This document shows positions 24,911 to 33,548 of a stretch of DNA of 34,771 bases, piece after piece. Position 1 is the first letter of the stretch, and each line of letters opens with the position of its first letter. Under the pieces are notes generated by a model. It was not told the DNA's origin, did no database searches, and saw only the letters and a list, made by a program, of their open reading frames with translations. Origin of the DNA: Leptolinea sp964424035 (GTDB lineage Bacteria > Chloroflexota > Anaerolineae > Anaerolineales > Anaerolineaceae); contig CAYRHB010000022.1 of NCBI GenBank assembly GCA_964424035.1, positions 1 through 34,771 on the forward strand. Direction: 5' to 3'. A program made the translations under genes and the position numbers.

Positions 24911-25028
24911 TTCTTTGCGGGATTGAGTTTGCTAATAACGTTCCATAATTAAAAGGAAGATCGAACCTGTTTCAAAAAAACCAGATCTCACCCGTAAAGG
25001 ATACCGTAAAATCCATTGGAAGTATGGG

Positions 25029-25820
25029 TCATTTTCTACCTATTTTCACGAACAACGGCATCTTTATTCTCTTCATGGTTTGTGGATCAGTCCAGACAGG
25101 TAATAACTTCTTTTCGAGGTGGACGACCGGATCAAAACCTGTCTCATTCCTGCAGCGCTTGACTGCCGACCAGGTACGGAAATACTCCAATAACGAGGGC
25201 AAATTCCATTCCATATCTATGGAGAACGGGTGGGGAATATCCACTGTATTAAAGGGGAGAACCAGATCTCTGTATCCTGACATCAACTGCCGGTTCCCCT
25301 CCATCCAGAATCGGTCGATCGGTTTACCCAGATATTGTGAAATAGTTTGGTCAATTTCGGGAGTAATCTCAGGGAATCCATATCCCCAGACAGCCAGCAT
25401 TCCTTCAGGTTTCAAAACCCGCCCGACTTCATGAAAGAATGCCTGTTGGTCAAACCAGTGAATAGCCTGGGCAACTGTTATCAGATCAAATGATGAATCT
25501 TGAAAGGCACTTTGTTCCGCTGCCATCACCAGGTACTGGATTTGTGAATGGGCTTCGCTATTCAATATCTGTTCCATACTGATATCGGTAGCTATAACCC
25601 GGTCAAAATACTGTGCACAAGATTGAGCTGCCTGCCCGGTCCCTGATGCGCAATCCCAGGACAAAACATGGTCTTTGCTTTCCCCGGCAAGAAATTCAAA
25701 CAGGTCATCAGGGTAATGAGGACGGTATCGCGCGTATTGGCTGGATTCTTGGGTAAAGGTTTGAATATTGTCCATTGAATGACTGCTCAAAATCCGGGAT
25801 ATATTACTATGCGTCTTCAT
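25029..25820 (-). CDS. Class I SAM-dependent methyltransferase
   Basis: About 263 aa, soluble. The motif I glycine loop is DCASGTG (from residue 56), with ATDISMEQI as the ribose-binding acid region, FDLITVAQAIHWFD (motif IV) and VLKPEGMLAVWGYG. This is the Methyltransf_11 group; many members methylate small molecules or lipids. The N-terminal ASYARYRPHYP-like sequence (QYARYRPHYPDDL) is typical. Start choice is unsure: TTG 25823, ATG 25820 and ATG 25775 are in frame, none with a good ribosome site; residue 17 (25775) would give the usual family length. Substrate not deducible from neighbours. Confidence 0.82.
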   Translation of the reverse strand: MKTHSNISRILSSHSMDNIQTFTQESSQYARYRPHYPDDLFEFLAGESKDHVLSWDCASGTGQAAQSCAQYFDRVIATDISMEQILNSEAHSQIQYLVMAAEQSAFQDSSFDLITVAQAIHWFDQQAFFHEVGRVLKPEGMLAVWGYGFPEITPEIDQTISQYLGKPIDRFWMEGNRQLMSGYRDLVLPFNTVDIPHPFSIDMEWNLPSLLEYFRTWSAVKRCRNETGFDPVVHLEKKLLPVWTDPQTMKRIKMPLFVKIGRK

Positions 25821-25884
25821 CAAAAAGTTGAAGACCGAATCAATTTATAATTTCATTAAAGCAAATCATAACAGGTAAAAATCA

Positions 25885-26679
25885 ATGATGACCAGGCATG
25901 AAGGAAACAAGAGAATAGGCCTGGCTCTGGGTGGCGGTGTCGTGCTGGGCGCCGCTCATATCGGGGTCTTGCAGGCAATAAACGAGATGGGAATCCGGGT
26001 CGATGTTATTACCGGTACCAGTATCGGCGCATTCGTAGCCGCGTTATATGCGTTTGGCAAACCCTGGTCTGATATTGAAGAGATAGCCAAGGATCTGGAA
26101 TGGATTGATGCTGCCAGCCTGGCGCTTTCTCAATATGGTTTGCTTTCAAATCAGAAACTGGGTGAACTTATCCGCCATATTATTGGCGATGAAGTGTTCA
26201 GTAACGCGGAAATAGAATTGGGAATGGTTGCTTCGAATGTTGTAACCGGAGAACGGGTGAAATTGACCCGGGGCAACGTGGCCAGTTCCGTTATGGCCAG
26301 TTCCTGTATTCCCGGTATATTCACCCCGGTAAGCATTGATGGAGCCATGCTGGTGGATGGCGGACTGCTTGAGAATGTCCCCATTATGCTGGCACGCGAA
26401 ATGGGCGCACAGTCAATTATCGCGGTGGATCTTTTCACGGCGAGTCATTCACACCGCACACCGGCCAATCTGGTGGATTTATTATTAAACACCTACTATT
26501 CCGCCATGATCAATGCCGCGCGGCCATTCAACCAGTACGCCGACCTGCTGATCACCCCGGACCTTTCGGATTTCAACCTTCTGGGTACAGATCAGATCCC
26601 GGCCATTATCCAAAACGGCTACCTGGCAGCCAGGGATAAACTGGCAACTTTTGTTGCCCGGTTGTCAGTAGAAGATTAA
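25885..26679 (+). CDS. Patatin-like phospholipase (RssA/NTE family)
   Basis: 264 aa, cytoplasmic serine acyl hydrolase. The oxyanion-hole region is LALGGGVVLGAAHIG, the nucleophile elbow is GTSIG with Ser46, and the dyad aspartate is Asp158 in VDGGLLENVPI. In place of the common GGGxRG there is GGGVVLG, a known variant without Arg. Members hydrolyse phospholipids or lysophospholipids. The length is normal for bacterial NTE-like proteins. It is transcribed divergently from the methyltransferase and convergent to the second SGNH gene, 24 bp away; it is probably monocistronic. Confidence 0.92.
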   Translation: MMTRHEGNKRIGLALGGGVVLGAAHIGVLQAINEMGIRVDVITGTSIGAFVAALYAFGKPWSDIEEIAKDLEWIDAASLALSQYGLLSNQKLGELIRHIIGDEVFSNAEIELGMVASNVVTGERVKLTRGNVASSVMASSCIPGIFTPVSIDGAMLVDGGLLENVPIMLAREMGAQSIIAVDLFTASHSHRTPANLVDLLLNTYYSAMINAARPFNQYADLLITPDLSDFNLLGTDQIPAIIQNGYLAARDKLATFVARLSVED

Positions 26680-26703
26680 TAAACAGAATACCGGAGAGAT
26701 TGT

Positions 26704-27741
26704 TCAATGGGGAACCACCAATTCTTCAGCCAACCACCGGCTGAATTGCTCCGCGCCACTCTGGTTGAGGTGCAGGTAATCCTTCCATCCATCCGGAGCA
26801 ACGATATCCTGAACCCTTGATTGTGAGCGTATAAAGGGAATTTTTTCTGTTTTCAATAATTCTTCTACCGGTTGGATGAAGTCTTCTTCATAACCGGTTT
26901 CACCGCCACCGATATAATGGGGAAGAAAGTCGGGATGGACCGGCATTTCGACAACCACAACATGCAAATCCGGAGAATTTAAACCGGTTATTTTTTTCAA
27001 ACCATCAAGGTCATTCTCAAGAAACTGGAAATCAGGTAATTCAACATCCAGATTCACCCGATAGGTGTATATGGTTTTCTCCTCCATCTGGAACCCAAAG
27101 GCATCGATCATAGCGAGTTGATTTTTCAAGTCTGTCCGGTAGGCCGGGTCGCGGTATTTTAGAAAGGACAACCAGTACCGGTAGTCAAATGAATTTTCGA
27201 TCAACCAGCCTTCCAATGAATACTGCCCTTCGTGGAATCGCAGCCAGGGAGAATGGACAAATTTGCGGATCACATCCTGCCCTCCGGTGAAGTCAACAGG
27301 GCTGATCCCCATGATCAGGATTGAGGGTCTGGACTGCTGGATGAGGATCCCGGCAATCCGCGCTGAGAGTTCAGGTTTCATGGCTTTTAAAGCCATATTG
27401 AAGCATACCGGATCTTTCGTACCCCGCATCGAAGACAACCGGTTTAATGCTTTCGGATCAATGCCAAAATCAGCCATGGAGCTACCGAGAATAAAACAAT
27501 TTACATCATTATCCTGTTCCAGAATTGATAAACGGGAAAGTTTGATATCGATCTCCGGGTAATTTAACTCACGGTCGATTGTCGGAACAAACACAGGTGC
27601 CGGAACGGGAATCAACCGAAACAATCCTTCCATCAAAAGGAAGATCAGGGGGATGAAAAACAATGACAAAATCAGCGCCCGTCCTGTCATTCGGGTGATC
27701 TTCCATGTATTGAGATTGAACAGGCTCCTTTTCCCGATCAC
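26704..27741 (-). CDS. Membrane-anchored SGNH-type acyltransferase partner, cassette 2
   Basis: 345 aa, clear paralogue of the gene at 18661-19695: GQYSLEGWLIENSFDYRYWL versus GQYSIEGWMIDKSYFYRYWV, and SFLKYR-x-PAYR in both. N-terminal membrane helix at about 21-42; SGNH blocks LGSSMADFG (Ser88 probable nucleophile), NMALKAMKPE, and DYLH (Asp321, His324). The start is GTG 27741 with AGGAG 6 nt upstream, and that ribosome site overlaps the stop of the MBOAT gene. Its upstream MBOAT partner carries an in-frame stop, so this intact SGNH protein may lack a donor, or may use the MBOAT of cassette 1. All catalytic residues are retained. Confidence 0.82.
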   Translation of the reverse strand: MIGKRSLFNLNTWKITRMTGRALILSLFFIPLIFLLMEGLFRLIPVPAPVFVPTIDRELNYPEIDIKLSRLSILEQDNDVNCFILGSSMADFGIDPKALNRLSSMRGTKDPVCFNMALKAMKPELSARIAGILIQQSRPSILIMGISPVDFTGGQDVIRKFVHSPWLRFHEGQYSLEGWLIENSFDYRYWLSFLKYRDPAYRTDLKNQLAMIDAFGFQMEEKTIYTYRVNLDVELPDFQFLENDLDGLKKITGLNSPDLHVVVVEMPVHPDFLPHYIGGGETGYEEDFIQPVEELLKTEKIPFIRSQSRVQDIVAPDGWKDYLHLNQSGAEQFSRWLAEELVVPH

Positions 27742-27750
27742 AGGCTGCTC

Positions 27751-29217
27751 CTAAAAGCTCTGATAAATGAATACATTGGATGTATAGGGCGAAGTCCATG
27801 TGAAAGCCAGGAACAATATAATGAAAATCGTGGATAATACCAATCCTCTCAAAGGAAGCGGCCAATGGAGTAAGATGGTTTGCTCTTGATGATGTGATTC
27901 AATAAAATCCAGCAGGAATGATACAAACACCAGTACCAGTATCCAGGGGGAGAAGGCAGATGCCAGGTGCAGACCTGTGCCGGAAAAAACGGATCCCCAG
28001 AAGGAGAGAACGCCATCCAGGGAATTCACGGCAAAAGGCACCCAGAGTAAATTGACAGAACAAAATGTTAAAACAATGCACATGATTTTAAAGAGGAGAG
28101 AACGAGATTGTGGCCTCAATGAGGGGATAAATTGAAAAATCATCTGCTCCAGACTTAACAGAATTCCATAGACCATCCCCCAGAGTAAAAACGGATATGT
28201 CAGGCCATGCCAGAAACCGGCAGCCAGCATGGTTGTCACCAGGGGGATTACCACCGGCACTAGCAAGGTTCGCCCCACCGGTTTCCTGCGAAGTAAACGG
28301 GTTAATGGAAAATATACATAATCGCGCAACCAGGAGGAGAGGCTGATGTGCCAGCGGCTCCAAAAATCAGACAGGGTAAGTGCGAAATACGGATAACGGA
28401 AGTTGGGCGTCAGTTCAAAGCCCAGTAGCAGGCTAACCCCACGCATGATGGTCGTGTAACCGGCGAAGTCGTTATACAGATATATCCCATATGCCAGAAC
28501 ACCCATCAACCGGTCACTATATGGGACCAGTTTGCTGTAGGTGAGGATGGAAGTTGGAAACAACCCAATGAGTGATCCATTATTTTGCACAACCACGGGG
28601 AACAGATATTCCGGCATGATGGTCAACAGCACTTCGGCAATGGCGATTTTCCGGAAAAGCCCGAGAAGTACCAGAATAAAGCCACGCTCCAGCTTGGCAT
28701 TATCTACAATTCGAACGTTCTTGACCTGGGGTAGAAAAGTCCCGGCCCGTTCGATGGGTCCGGCCAGTATTTTTGGAAAGAATATGAGGTAGAGGAAAAA
28801 ATCGACCGGGTCAGATTCGGCGCTGATCTTGCCGCGGTTAATATCAACCAGATATGAAATTGCCTGCAATGTGTAGAACACGAATCCCAGAGGGATTAGA
28901 AAATCCGCAAAACCGGGAATTGCGGAAATGCTGAAAATGGGACTGCCTGCCACCCTGTAGAGAATGAAAATAGAGATGTCCGTCACAAGTCCCAATAGCA
29001 GCCATAACATACGACCGGAAACATCCAATTTCTTTCCGGCCAGGAAAGTGATACCTCCGATCTATGCCAGTGGTACGAGATGCCACCACCCCCAGAAGGA
29101 AATAAAAACAATCGAAACACAGAACAACCAGACAGTCTGGGCACGATGTTCCAGAACAAAATACACCACCGCAACAAAAAGAAAGAAGACAAGAAAATTC
29201 CATGAAATGATTTCCAT
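27751..29217 (-). pseudogene. MBOAT-family O-acyltransferase, cassette 2, with in-frame TAG at codon 52
   Basis: Reading from ATG 29217 gives MEIISWNFLVFFLF..., aligned residue for residue with the cassette 1 MBOAT (MEIISGNF...), until TAG at complement(29062-29064), codon 52. The same frame then continues uninterrupted to 27751, 488 codons in all, with LPQVKNVRIVDN, LYNDFAGYTTIMRG, DFWSRWHISLSSWLRDY and GFWHG (catalytic His at 337) intact. The homologous codon in the paralogue is Val within LLVTGIATF. TAG is an ordinary stop here (it ends gguB, the E2-like gene and this gene itself), so recoding is unlikely. Re-initiation at TTG 29028 would lose the first two membrane helices. Either a recent nonsense mutation or a sequencing error. 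Confidence 0.8.
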
Positions 29218-29452
29218 AATCGACTGTTCTATTCAGTGCTGTTTCCCCTCAAATCGTTTCCCGATTTATTTGGTCATGTTGATTTACGGTGTGGAATGCA
29301 TACCATTATCCATTTTTTCTTCGGGGATTTCAAATCCTCCATATGGATTCCTTCAAATTCCGTTATTAACCTGGATGATTCTGTTCCACTATACTTATAT
29401 GGGAAGATGAGTTTTTTCTGACGAATCGACTGATATCCGAAAAAGGGGCACC

Positions 29453-30745
29453 ATGAAAATTACAATCTTTGCCGCAGGTTCCCGGGGGGATATTCAACCC
29501 TGTCTCGCACTGGCAAAGGGTCTGCAGGAGACCGGTTATCAAGTCAGGATGGCTGCCCCAACTGATTTTTCCACATTGATCCATCAACACGGGATTGAAG
29601 TAAGGCCTTTGCGCGGTGATGTTCAGAAGGTGATGTCCAGCGATGAGGGGCGCGATTTTCTGGAAAAAGGCGGATCCAATCCATTGCGCTCAATCCTGTC
29701 CATGCGCCGGTTGATCGGTACGGTTGTGATGGACATGGCGCATGACGCATACGAGGCTTGCCTGGATGCCGACGCACTGATCTGCCTGGGCGTTTTCGGT
29801 CCATTCGGAGCTACGATCGCTGAAGCACTGCGTATACCGGTTCTCAATATCGAGCCGACTCCGCTGCTTCCAACGGCTGAATTTCCAGCACCATCATGGC
29901 CAATCCAGCGAAACCTGGGCGGGTTGCATAACCGGTTTTCCGGTATTGCCATGTTGTATTCAGTCTGGTTGTGGTACCGCCCGTATGTACAAAAATTCCG
30001 CAGGGAACTGGGTTTATGCCACCGTTCAGCCGGTGACTTCTACCGTTTATTGCGTTCGACACCGATGATCGGCGCCTACAGCCCACGGATTATCCCGCAT
30101 CCGTCTGACTGGCCGGAAAGCCTGCATATTACCGGTGATCTTCCGTTGCGTGATGAAGGCGAGTGGGAACCACCGGATGATCTGCAAGCCTTTCTGGAGG
30201 CGGGATCTCCACCGGTGTATATCGGTTTTGGCAGCATGACGGGTACTGACCCGGCGAAATTATTTGACCTGTTGTTGAAGGCATTGAATAAAACCGGACA
30301 GCGTGGTTTGATTCTGACAGGATGGAGCGGTATGAAAGAGATGCCGCACTCGAATAGTATCTTTGTAATGGATCACGCGCCCCATGACTGGTTGTTCCCA
30401 CGAATGGCAGCTGTTGTGCATCATGGTGGCGCTGGAACAACAGCCGAAGGATTGCGCGCAGGGGTGCCATCTGTCATTATTCCATTCGCATTTGACCAAT
30501 TCTTCTGGGGTGAAAGGATCCGGGCGATGGGACTAGGCCCCAATTTCATTCCACGGAAGAGACTATCGATCGATCGTCTGGCAGATGCCATAAACGAAGC
30601 TGTAACTGATTCTGCCATGAGGCAGCGTGCGGCGGATTGCGGTGCAGCCATCCGGTCAACCGACGGGATACACAATGCGGTGAATGTAGTAAGAAAATAC
30701 CTTGGTGAACCTGATGGAACCAGGAGCAAGCTCAATGGCCAATGA
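29453..30745 (+). CDS. GT1-family glucosyltransferase (sterol/lipid UDP-glycosyltransferase-like)
   Basis: 430 aa, soluble or peripheral GT-B enzyme. The N-terminal donor-fold start MKITIFAAGSRGDIQPCLAL is the diagnostic SRGDVQP motif of sterol 3-beta-glucosyltransferase-like proteins. The C-terminal UDP-sugar motif is HHGGAGTTAEGLRAG (323-337), followed by GVPSVIIPFAFDQFFWG. It likely transfers glucose from UDP-glucose to a hydrophobic acceptor such as a sterol, hopanoid, rhamnolipid-type or other lipid. AAAGGGG lies 5 nt before the ATG. It overlaps the next gene, an E2-type acyltransferase core, by 11 bp, so the two are co-translated. Acceptor unknown. Confidence 0.9.
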   Translation: MKITIFAAGSRGDIQPCLALAKGLQETGYQVRMAAPTDFSTLIHQHGIEVRPLRGDVQKVMSSDEGRDFLEKGGSNPLRSILSMRRLIGTVVMDMAHDAYEACLDADALICLGVFGPFGATIAEALRIPVLNIEPTPLLPTAEFPAPSWPIQRNLGGLHNRFSGIAMLYSVWLWYRPYVQKFRRELGLCHRSAGDFYRLLRSTPMIGAYSPRIIPHPSDWPESLHITGDLPLRDEGEWEPPDDLQAFLEAGSPPVYIGFGSMTGTDPAKLFDLLLKALNKTGQRGLILTGWSGMKEMPHSNSIFVMDHAPHDWLFPRMAAVVHHGGAGTTAEGLRAGVPSVIIPFAFDQFFWGERIRAMGLGPNFIPRKRLSIDRLADAINEAVTDSAMRQRAADCGAAIRSTDGIHNAVNVVRKYLGEPDGTRSKLNGQ

Positions 30746-31520
30746 TCATGAACTTTGCAATATTGAACCATTCCCGGCAGCCCGGCAGTTGATGGTTGAT
30801 GGCGGCCGGATGGGCCGGCAGAAACATACCGTCCATGGACTGGTGGAGTTTGATATTACCCGGGCCCGTGAGACCCTTCGGAGCCATAACCTTGAAACCG
30901 GGGAAAACCTGTCGTTTACGGCTTTCTTCCTAGCATGCCTGGGAGAGGCTGTTGATACCAACCTCCATGTGCATGCCTATCGGGACTGGCGCAACCGGCT
31001 GGTGATCTTTGATGAGCTGGATGTGAATATGCTATTCGAGGTTGAGATTGCCGGAAAACCGATGATCCGGCCACATATTCTGAGGGGTGTGAACCGGATG
31101 AACGCGCGTGGACTCCAATCTGAAATTGATTCCTTCAAGTCCGGCCATGCAGATAGTGGTGAAACGAAGTTCATCGATTGGTTTGTGCGCATGCCCGGAT
31201 TTGTCCGAAGGTTGTTCTTCACAGTCCTGTTTAAAAATCCCAGAATGATCAAACAGTACTATGGAACGATGATCGTATCGTCCATAAGCATGTTCGGTTC
31301 GGGAAGTGGTTGGGCCATACCAGTACCCAACCATACATTACAGATCACCCTGGGCGGAGTGGGAGAGAAACCGGGAGTGGTCAACCACCGGATTGAACCG
31401 CGTATGATGATGAGTGCAACGATCAGTTTTGACCATGATGTGATTGATGGGGCACCGATGGCACGGTTTATTCAGAATTTGAAGAAACTGGTCGAAAAAG
31501 GGTATGTTGACAGGAATTAG
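30735..31520 (+). CDS. Stand-alone E2 acyltransferase core (2-oxoacid dehydrogenase E2/CAT fold), no lipoyl domain
   Basis: 261 aa from ATG 30735, chosen because AGGAG at 30722-30726 precedes it by 8 nt; upstream starts at 30702 or 30714 lack one. The protein is only the chloramphenicol-acetyltransferase-like catalytic domain: LSFTAFFLACLGEAVD, VNMLFEVEIAGKPMIRPHI, and the active site HDVIDG (His234, Asp238, Gly239). A TGMFGSGSG-like turn (ISMFGSGSGWAIP) precedes it. No lipoyl or E1/E3-binding domain is present and no dehydrogenase subunits are nearby, so a pyruvate dehydrogenase role is unlikely. Co-translation with the GT1 glucosyltransferase suggests acylation of a glycolipid or another small acceptor; that is inference. 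Confidence 0.82.
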   Translation: MANDHELCNIEPFPAARQLMVDGGRMGRQKHTVHGLVEFDITRARETLRSHNLETGENLSFTAFFLACLGEAVDTNLHVHAYRDWRNRLVIFDELDVNMLFEVEIAGKPMIRPHILRGVNRMNARGLQSEIDSFKSGHADSGETKFIDWFVRMPGFVRRLFFTVLFKNPRMIKQYYGTMIVSSISMFGSGSGWAIPVPNHTLQITLGGVGEKPGVVNHRIEPRMMMSATISFDHDVIDGAPMARFIQNLKKLVEKGYVDRN

Positions 31521-32095
31521 ACAGAAGCTGCTTCAATAAGGCACAAGCCCGGTTCACCCTTAACCGGCGGTATGCGGTAGAGAAAAACCAGATCTTCCCG
31601 GTCGATGCGTTCCGGTTGCCAGGCGTCCAAACTGGATGAGATCGTAACCACACGGGCGCCGTTCTTTAACTGCTTTTCAAGCAGTGGTATCAGGCGGTTG
31701 GCATGCCGGGATGTCGCGTAAATGAACACAACATCCGCGGATGAGAAATCGAATTTGTAGAAGTTCCCACAACGGATGCTTGCCCGATCACTTACGTTGG
31801 ACATCCGGATGCGTGCCAGGGCAATCAGGCAGTGGATTGGACTGATTTCTATGCCAACCGCGTGGGCTTTGAATTCACGCACGGCAGTTATCAATACGCG
31901 GCCATCACCGGCACCCAGATCGAAAACCAATTCGCCCGGTTGGACATTTGCCAGCAGCAATGCTTTTCGGATGCGCTGGTCCTGCGTTGGAACCCACGGT
32001 AGACCGTTCACCAGGGGGACTATCATCCAAAGCGCCGCCACTATAATAATGAAAGAAACCAGAACGGCCATAATAATGACCACAAAAGGGGACAT
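31517..32095 (-). CDS. Membrane-anchored FAM173-like lysine-methyltransferase-type protein
   Basis: 192 aa. A single N-terminal membrane helix (about 3-28) is followed by WVPT and a class I methyltransferase core: FDLGAGDGRVL (Asp59 onward), VGIEISPIHCLIALAR, and VFIYATSRHANRLIPLLEKQ. The order helix, PxVPT, GDGR loop and the end GARVVTISSSL resembles the FAM173 group (eukaryotic ATP-synthase c-subunit lysine methyltransferase and prokaryotic relatives). The stop overlaps that of the E2-like gene by 4 nt on the opposite strand. The target protein is unknown; a membrane protein is plausible because of the anchor. Confidence 0.75.
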   Translation of the reverse strand: MSPFVVIIMAVLVSFIIIVAALWMIVPLVNGLPWVPTQDQRIRKALLLANVQPGELVFDLGAGDGRVLITAVREFKAHAVGIEISPIHCLIALARIRMSNVSDRASIRCGNFYKFDFSSADVVFIYATSRHANRLIPLLEKQLKNGARVVTISSSLDAWQPERIDREDLVFLYRIPPVKGEPGLCLIEAASV

Positions 32096-32165
32096 GATTG
32101 TATTTTATCCCTCAATTGGGTCATCAGGATATTTGGGTTCCCCATTATAATTGCGGGATTGGCAC

Positions 32166-33548
32166 CTATTCAGCAACGGCAACACCAAACAATACGCTTG
32201 CATTACCACCGGCTGGTACGTTGACGGTCACTTGTTTTGGTGTCGTGAAAGAATAGCCTGAGGCTGATACACAATACTGACCCGCCGGCAAATTCCCCTG
32301 GGAGAATGTGCATCCGCCTCCGAGGGGTACTGCCGCGATTATGCCAGCTCCGCTGCAGGAGCCTTCGTGATACCAAATGGAAACAGTTAAACACCAGGTT
32401 CCTTCACCAGCGTCACGGCTGCCATTGTTATTCTTGTCGCTGAACACCACACCGGAAAAACTACCGAGTTTGGGTGCCGGGGTGACTGTTGGTGGCACGG
32501 GGGTTGCGGTTGCTGGAACTGCGCACAATCCGGGGATGTCGCCGGTGGGGGTAAAATTGTAGATTTCACGGCAGGTGCTGTCAACCAGTGCCAGGGATTT
32601 CAACGGGTAATTGGCATCTTGATATGGCGAACCTGCTTCGTTTAAAGTGAAGTGGTCGTTGTAATCGTACATTGAAGGATCCTTGACTCCATCATCAGCC
32701 CAGATGCTCCACAGGAAAGAGCTCCGTCCACCGATCAGTCCGCGTTTAAATGCCAGTTCAACGGTGGAACTGCCTTTGGGTGAGACCCGTCCCCAGGCGG
32801 CATCCGGATCAGACAGGTTGTCCAGCGAAAAAATGGTCTGATCGTAACCGGTGTAACCGGTAGGCCCGTCTGCAGACATGGGACGGGCACCCCCCACCTT
32901 TTTGCCGGAATCTTTATAGGCTGTAACGTTTTCCATCTGCCATTCCGTGCCGTCAGGGTTGGTGATCAGGATCAGGTAATTTCCCCGGCCGTCGTAGTCG
33001 GTATCCAATTCCACACCGTAATTGCCAGACAGATTGGATGTTTGTGGATTGACCCCGTTAAGATAGATCGTGAAGTAGATGAAGTTATCGTCAGATGAGA
33101 CTTCCGCTTTATTGATATCGAGGTCAGGCCGGAATTGCATATCATTGGCAGAGAATGGCCGTTCGAAAATATTCTTGCTGAATGTGTCACCACCCGGTGC
33201 GCGGCCTTCGTTGGAAGTGCGGCTTGAGTCTGTATCGTTGAACCAGCGCGTCACCCAGCCCGGTTGGGCGGGGACCAAACTGTGCGCGATGGGTGTGGCG
33301 GGAATTTCTTCGGTGGGAGGTACTGTTTCTTCGGCGGTGTCCAAAGCCGGCTCATGGGTTGGCACCAGTGTAGGATTAACTTCTTCCGCGTTGTTCTTAT
33401 CAGCCACTGATGTGCTTAAAGCCTGAACAGTTTGCCTCAGGTTTTCCGCTTCGCTTTCAGGTGCCAAGCCCGGCATGTTGCAACTGAAAATAAAAAGAAC
33501 TGCGAGTACCAGATATACCCGGATGAAGATGAAGTTTCGTGTTTTCAT
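32166..33548 (-). CDS. Secreted lipoprotein with SdrD-B-like C-terminal domain
   Basis: 460 aa from ATG 33548, selected over 33572 because GGAGGTGG lies just upstream and the signal peptide then has normal length. Signal peptide with lipidation site LFIFSC (Cys23). Then a Thr/Pro/Glu-rich spacer, a middle domain (about 85-335) with several Asp/Gly-rich stretches (ELDTDYDGRGNYLIL, SDDNFIYFTIYLNG) that may bind calcium or carbohydrate, a second Pro/Thr linker (ATATPVPPTVTPAP), and a C-terminal domain opening SGVVFSDKNNNGSRDAGEG, the SdrD-B/prealbumin-like pattern, ending in a beta-rich Gly sequence. Likely a cell-surface binding protein; no catalytic motif recognised. Confidence 0.78.
   Translation of the reverse strand: MKTRNFIFIRVYLVLAVLFIFSCNMPGLAPESEAENLRQTVQALSTSVADKNNAEEVNPTLVPTHEPALDTAEETVPPTEEIPATPIAHSLVPAQPGWVTRWFNDTDSSRTSNEGRAPGGDTFSKNIFERPFSANDMQFRPDLDINKAEVSSDDNFIYFTIYLNGVNPQTSNLSGNYGVELDTDYDGRGNYLILITNPDGTEWQMENVTAYKDSGKKVGGARPMSADGPTGYTGYDQTIFSLDNLSDPDAAWGRVSPKGSSTVELAFKRGLIGGRSSFLWSIWADDGVKDPSMYDYNDHFTLNEAGSPYQDANYPLKSLALVDSTCREIYNFTPTGDIPGLCAVPATATPVPPTVTPAPKLGSFSGVVFSDKNNNGSRDAGEGTWCLTVSIWYHEGSCSGAGIIAAVPLGGGCTFSQGNLPAGQYCVSASGYSFTTPKQVTVNVPAGGNASVLFGVAVAE

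Noticed and set aside
29062..29064. TAG read as selenocysteine/pyrrolysine or a stop-recoding signal
   Set aside because: Other genes in the window (gguB, the E2-like gene, the 217-aa gene) end in TAG as a normal stop, the paralogue has Val there, and no recoding machinery is visible.
28844..29203. 119-codon minus-strand frame overlapping the start of the second MBOAT gene
   Set aside because: It is the +1 frame of the disrupted gene; the MEIISWNF frame aligns with the paralogue and this one does not.
30735..31520. Pyruvate or branched-chain dehydrogenase E2 subunit
   Set aside because: No lipoyl domain, no E1/E3-binding domain and no E1 or E3 genes are present; only the catalytic core remains, co-translated with a glycosyltransferase.
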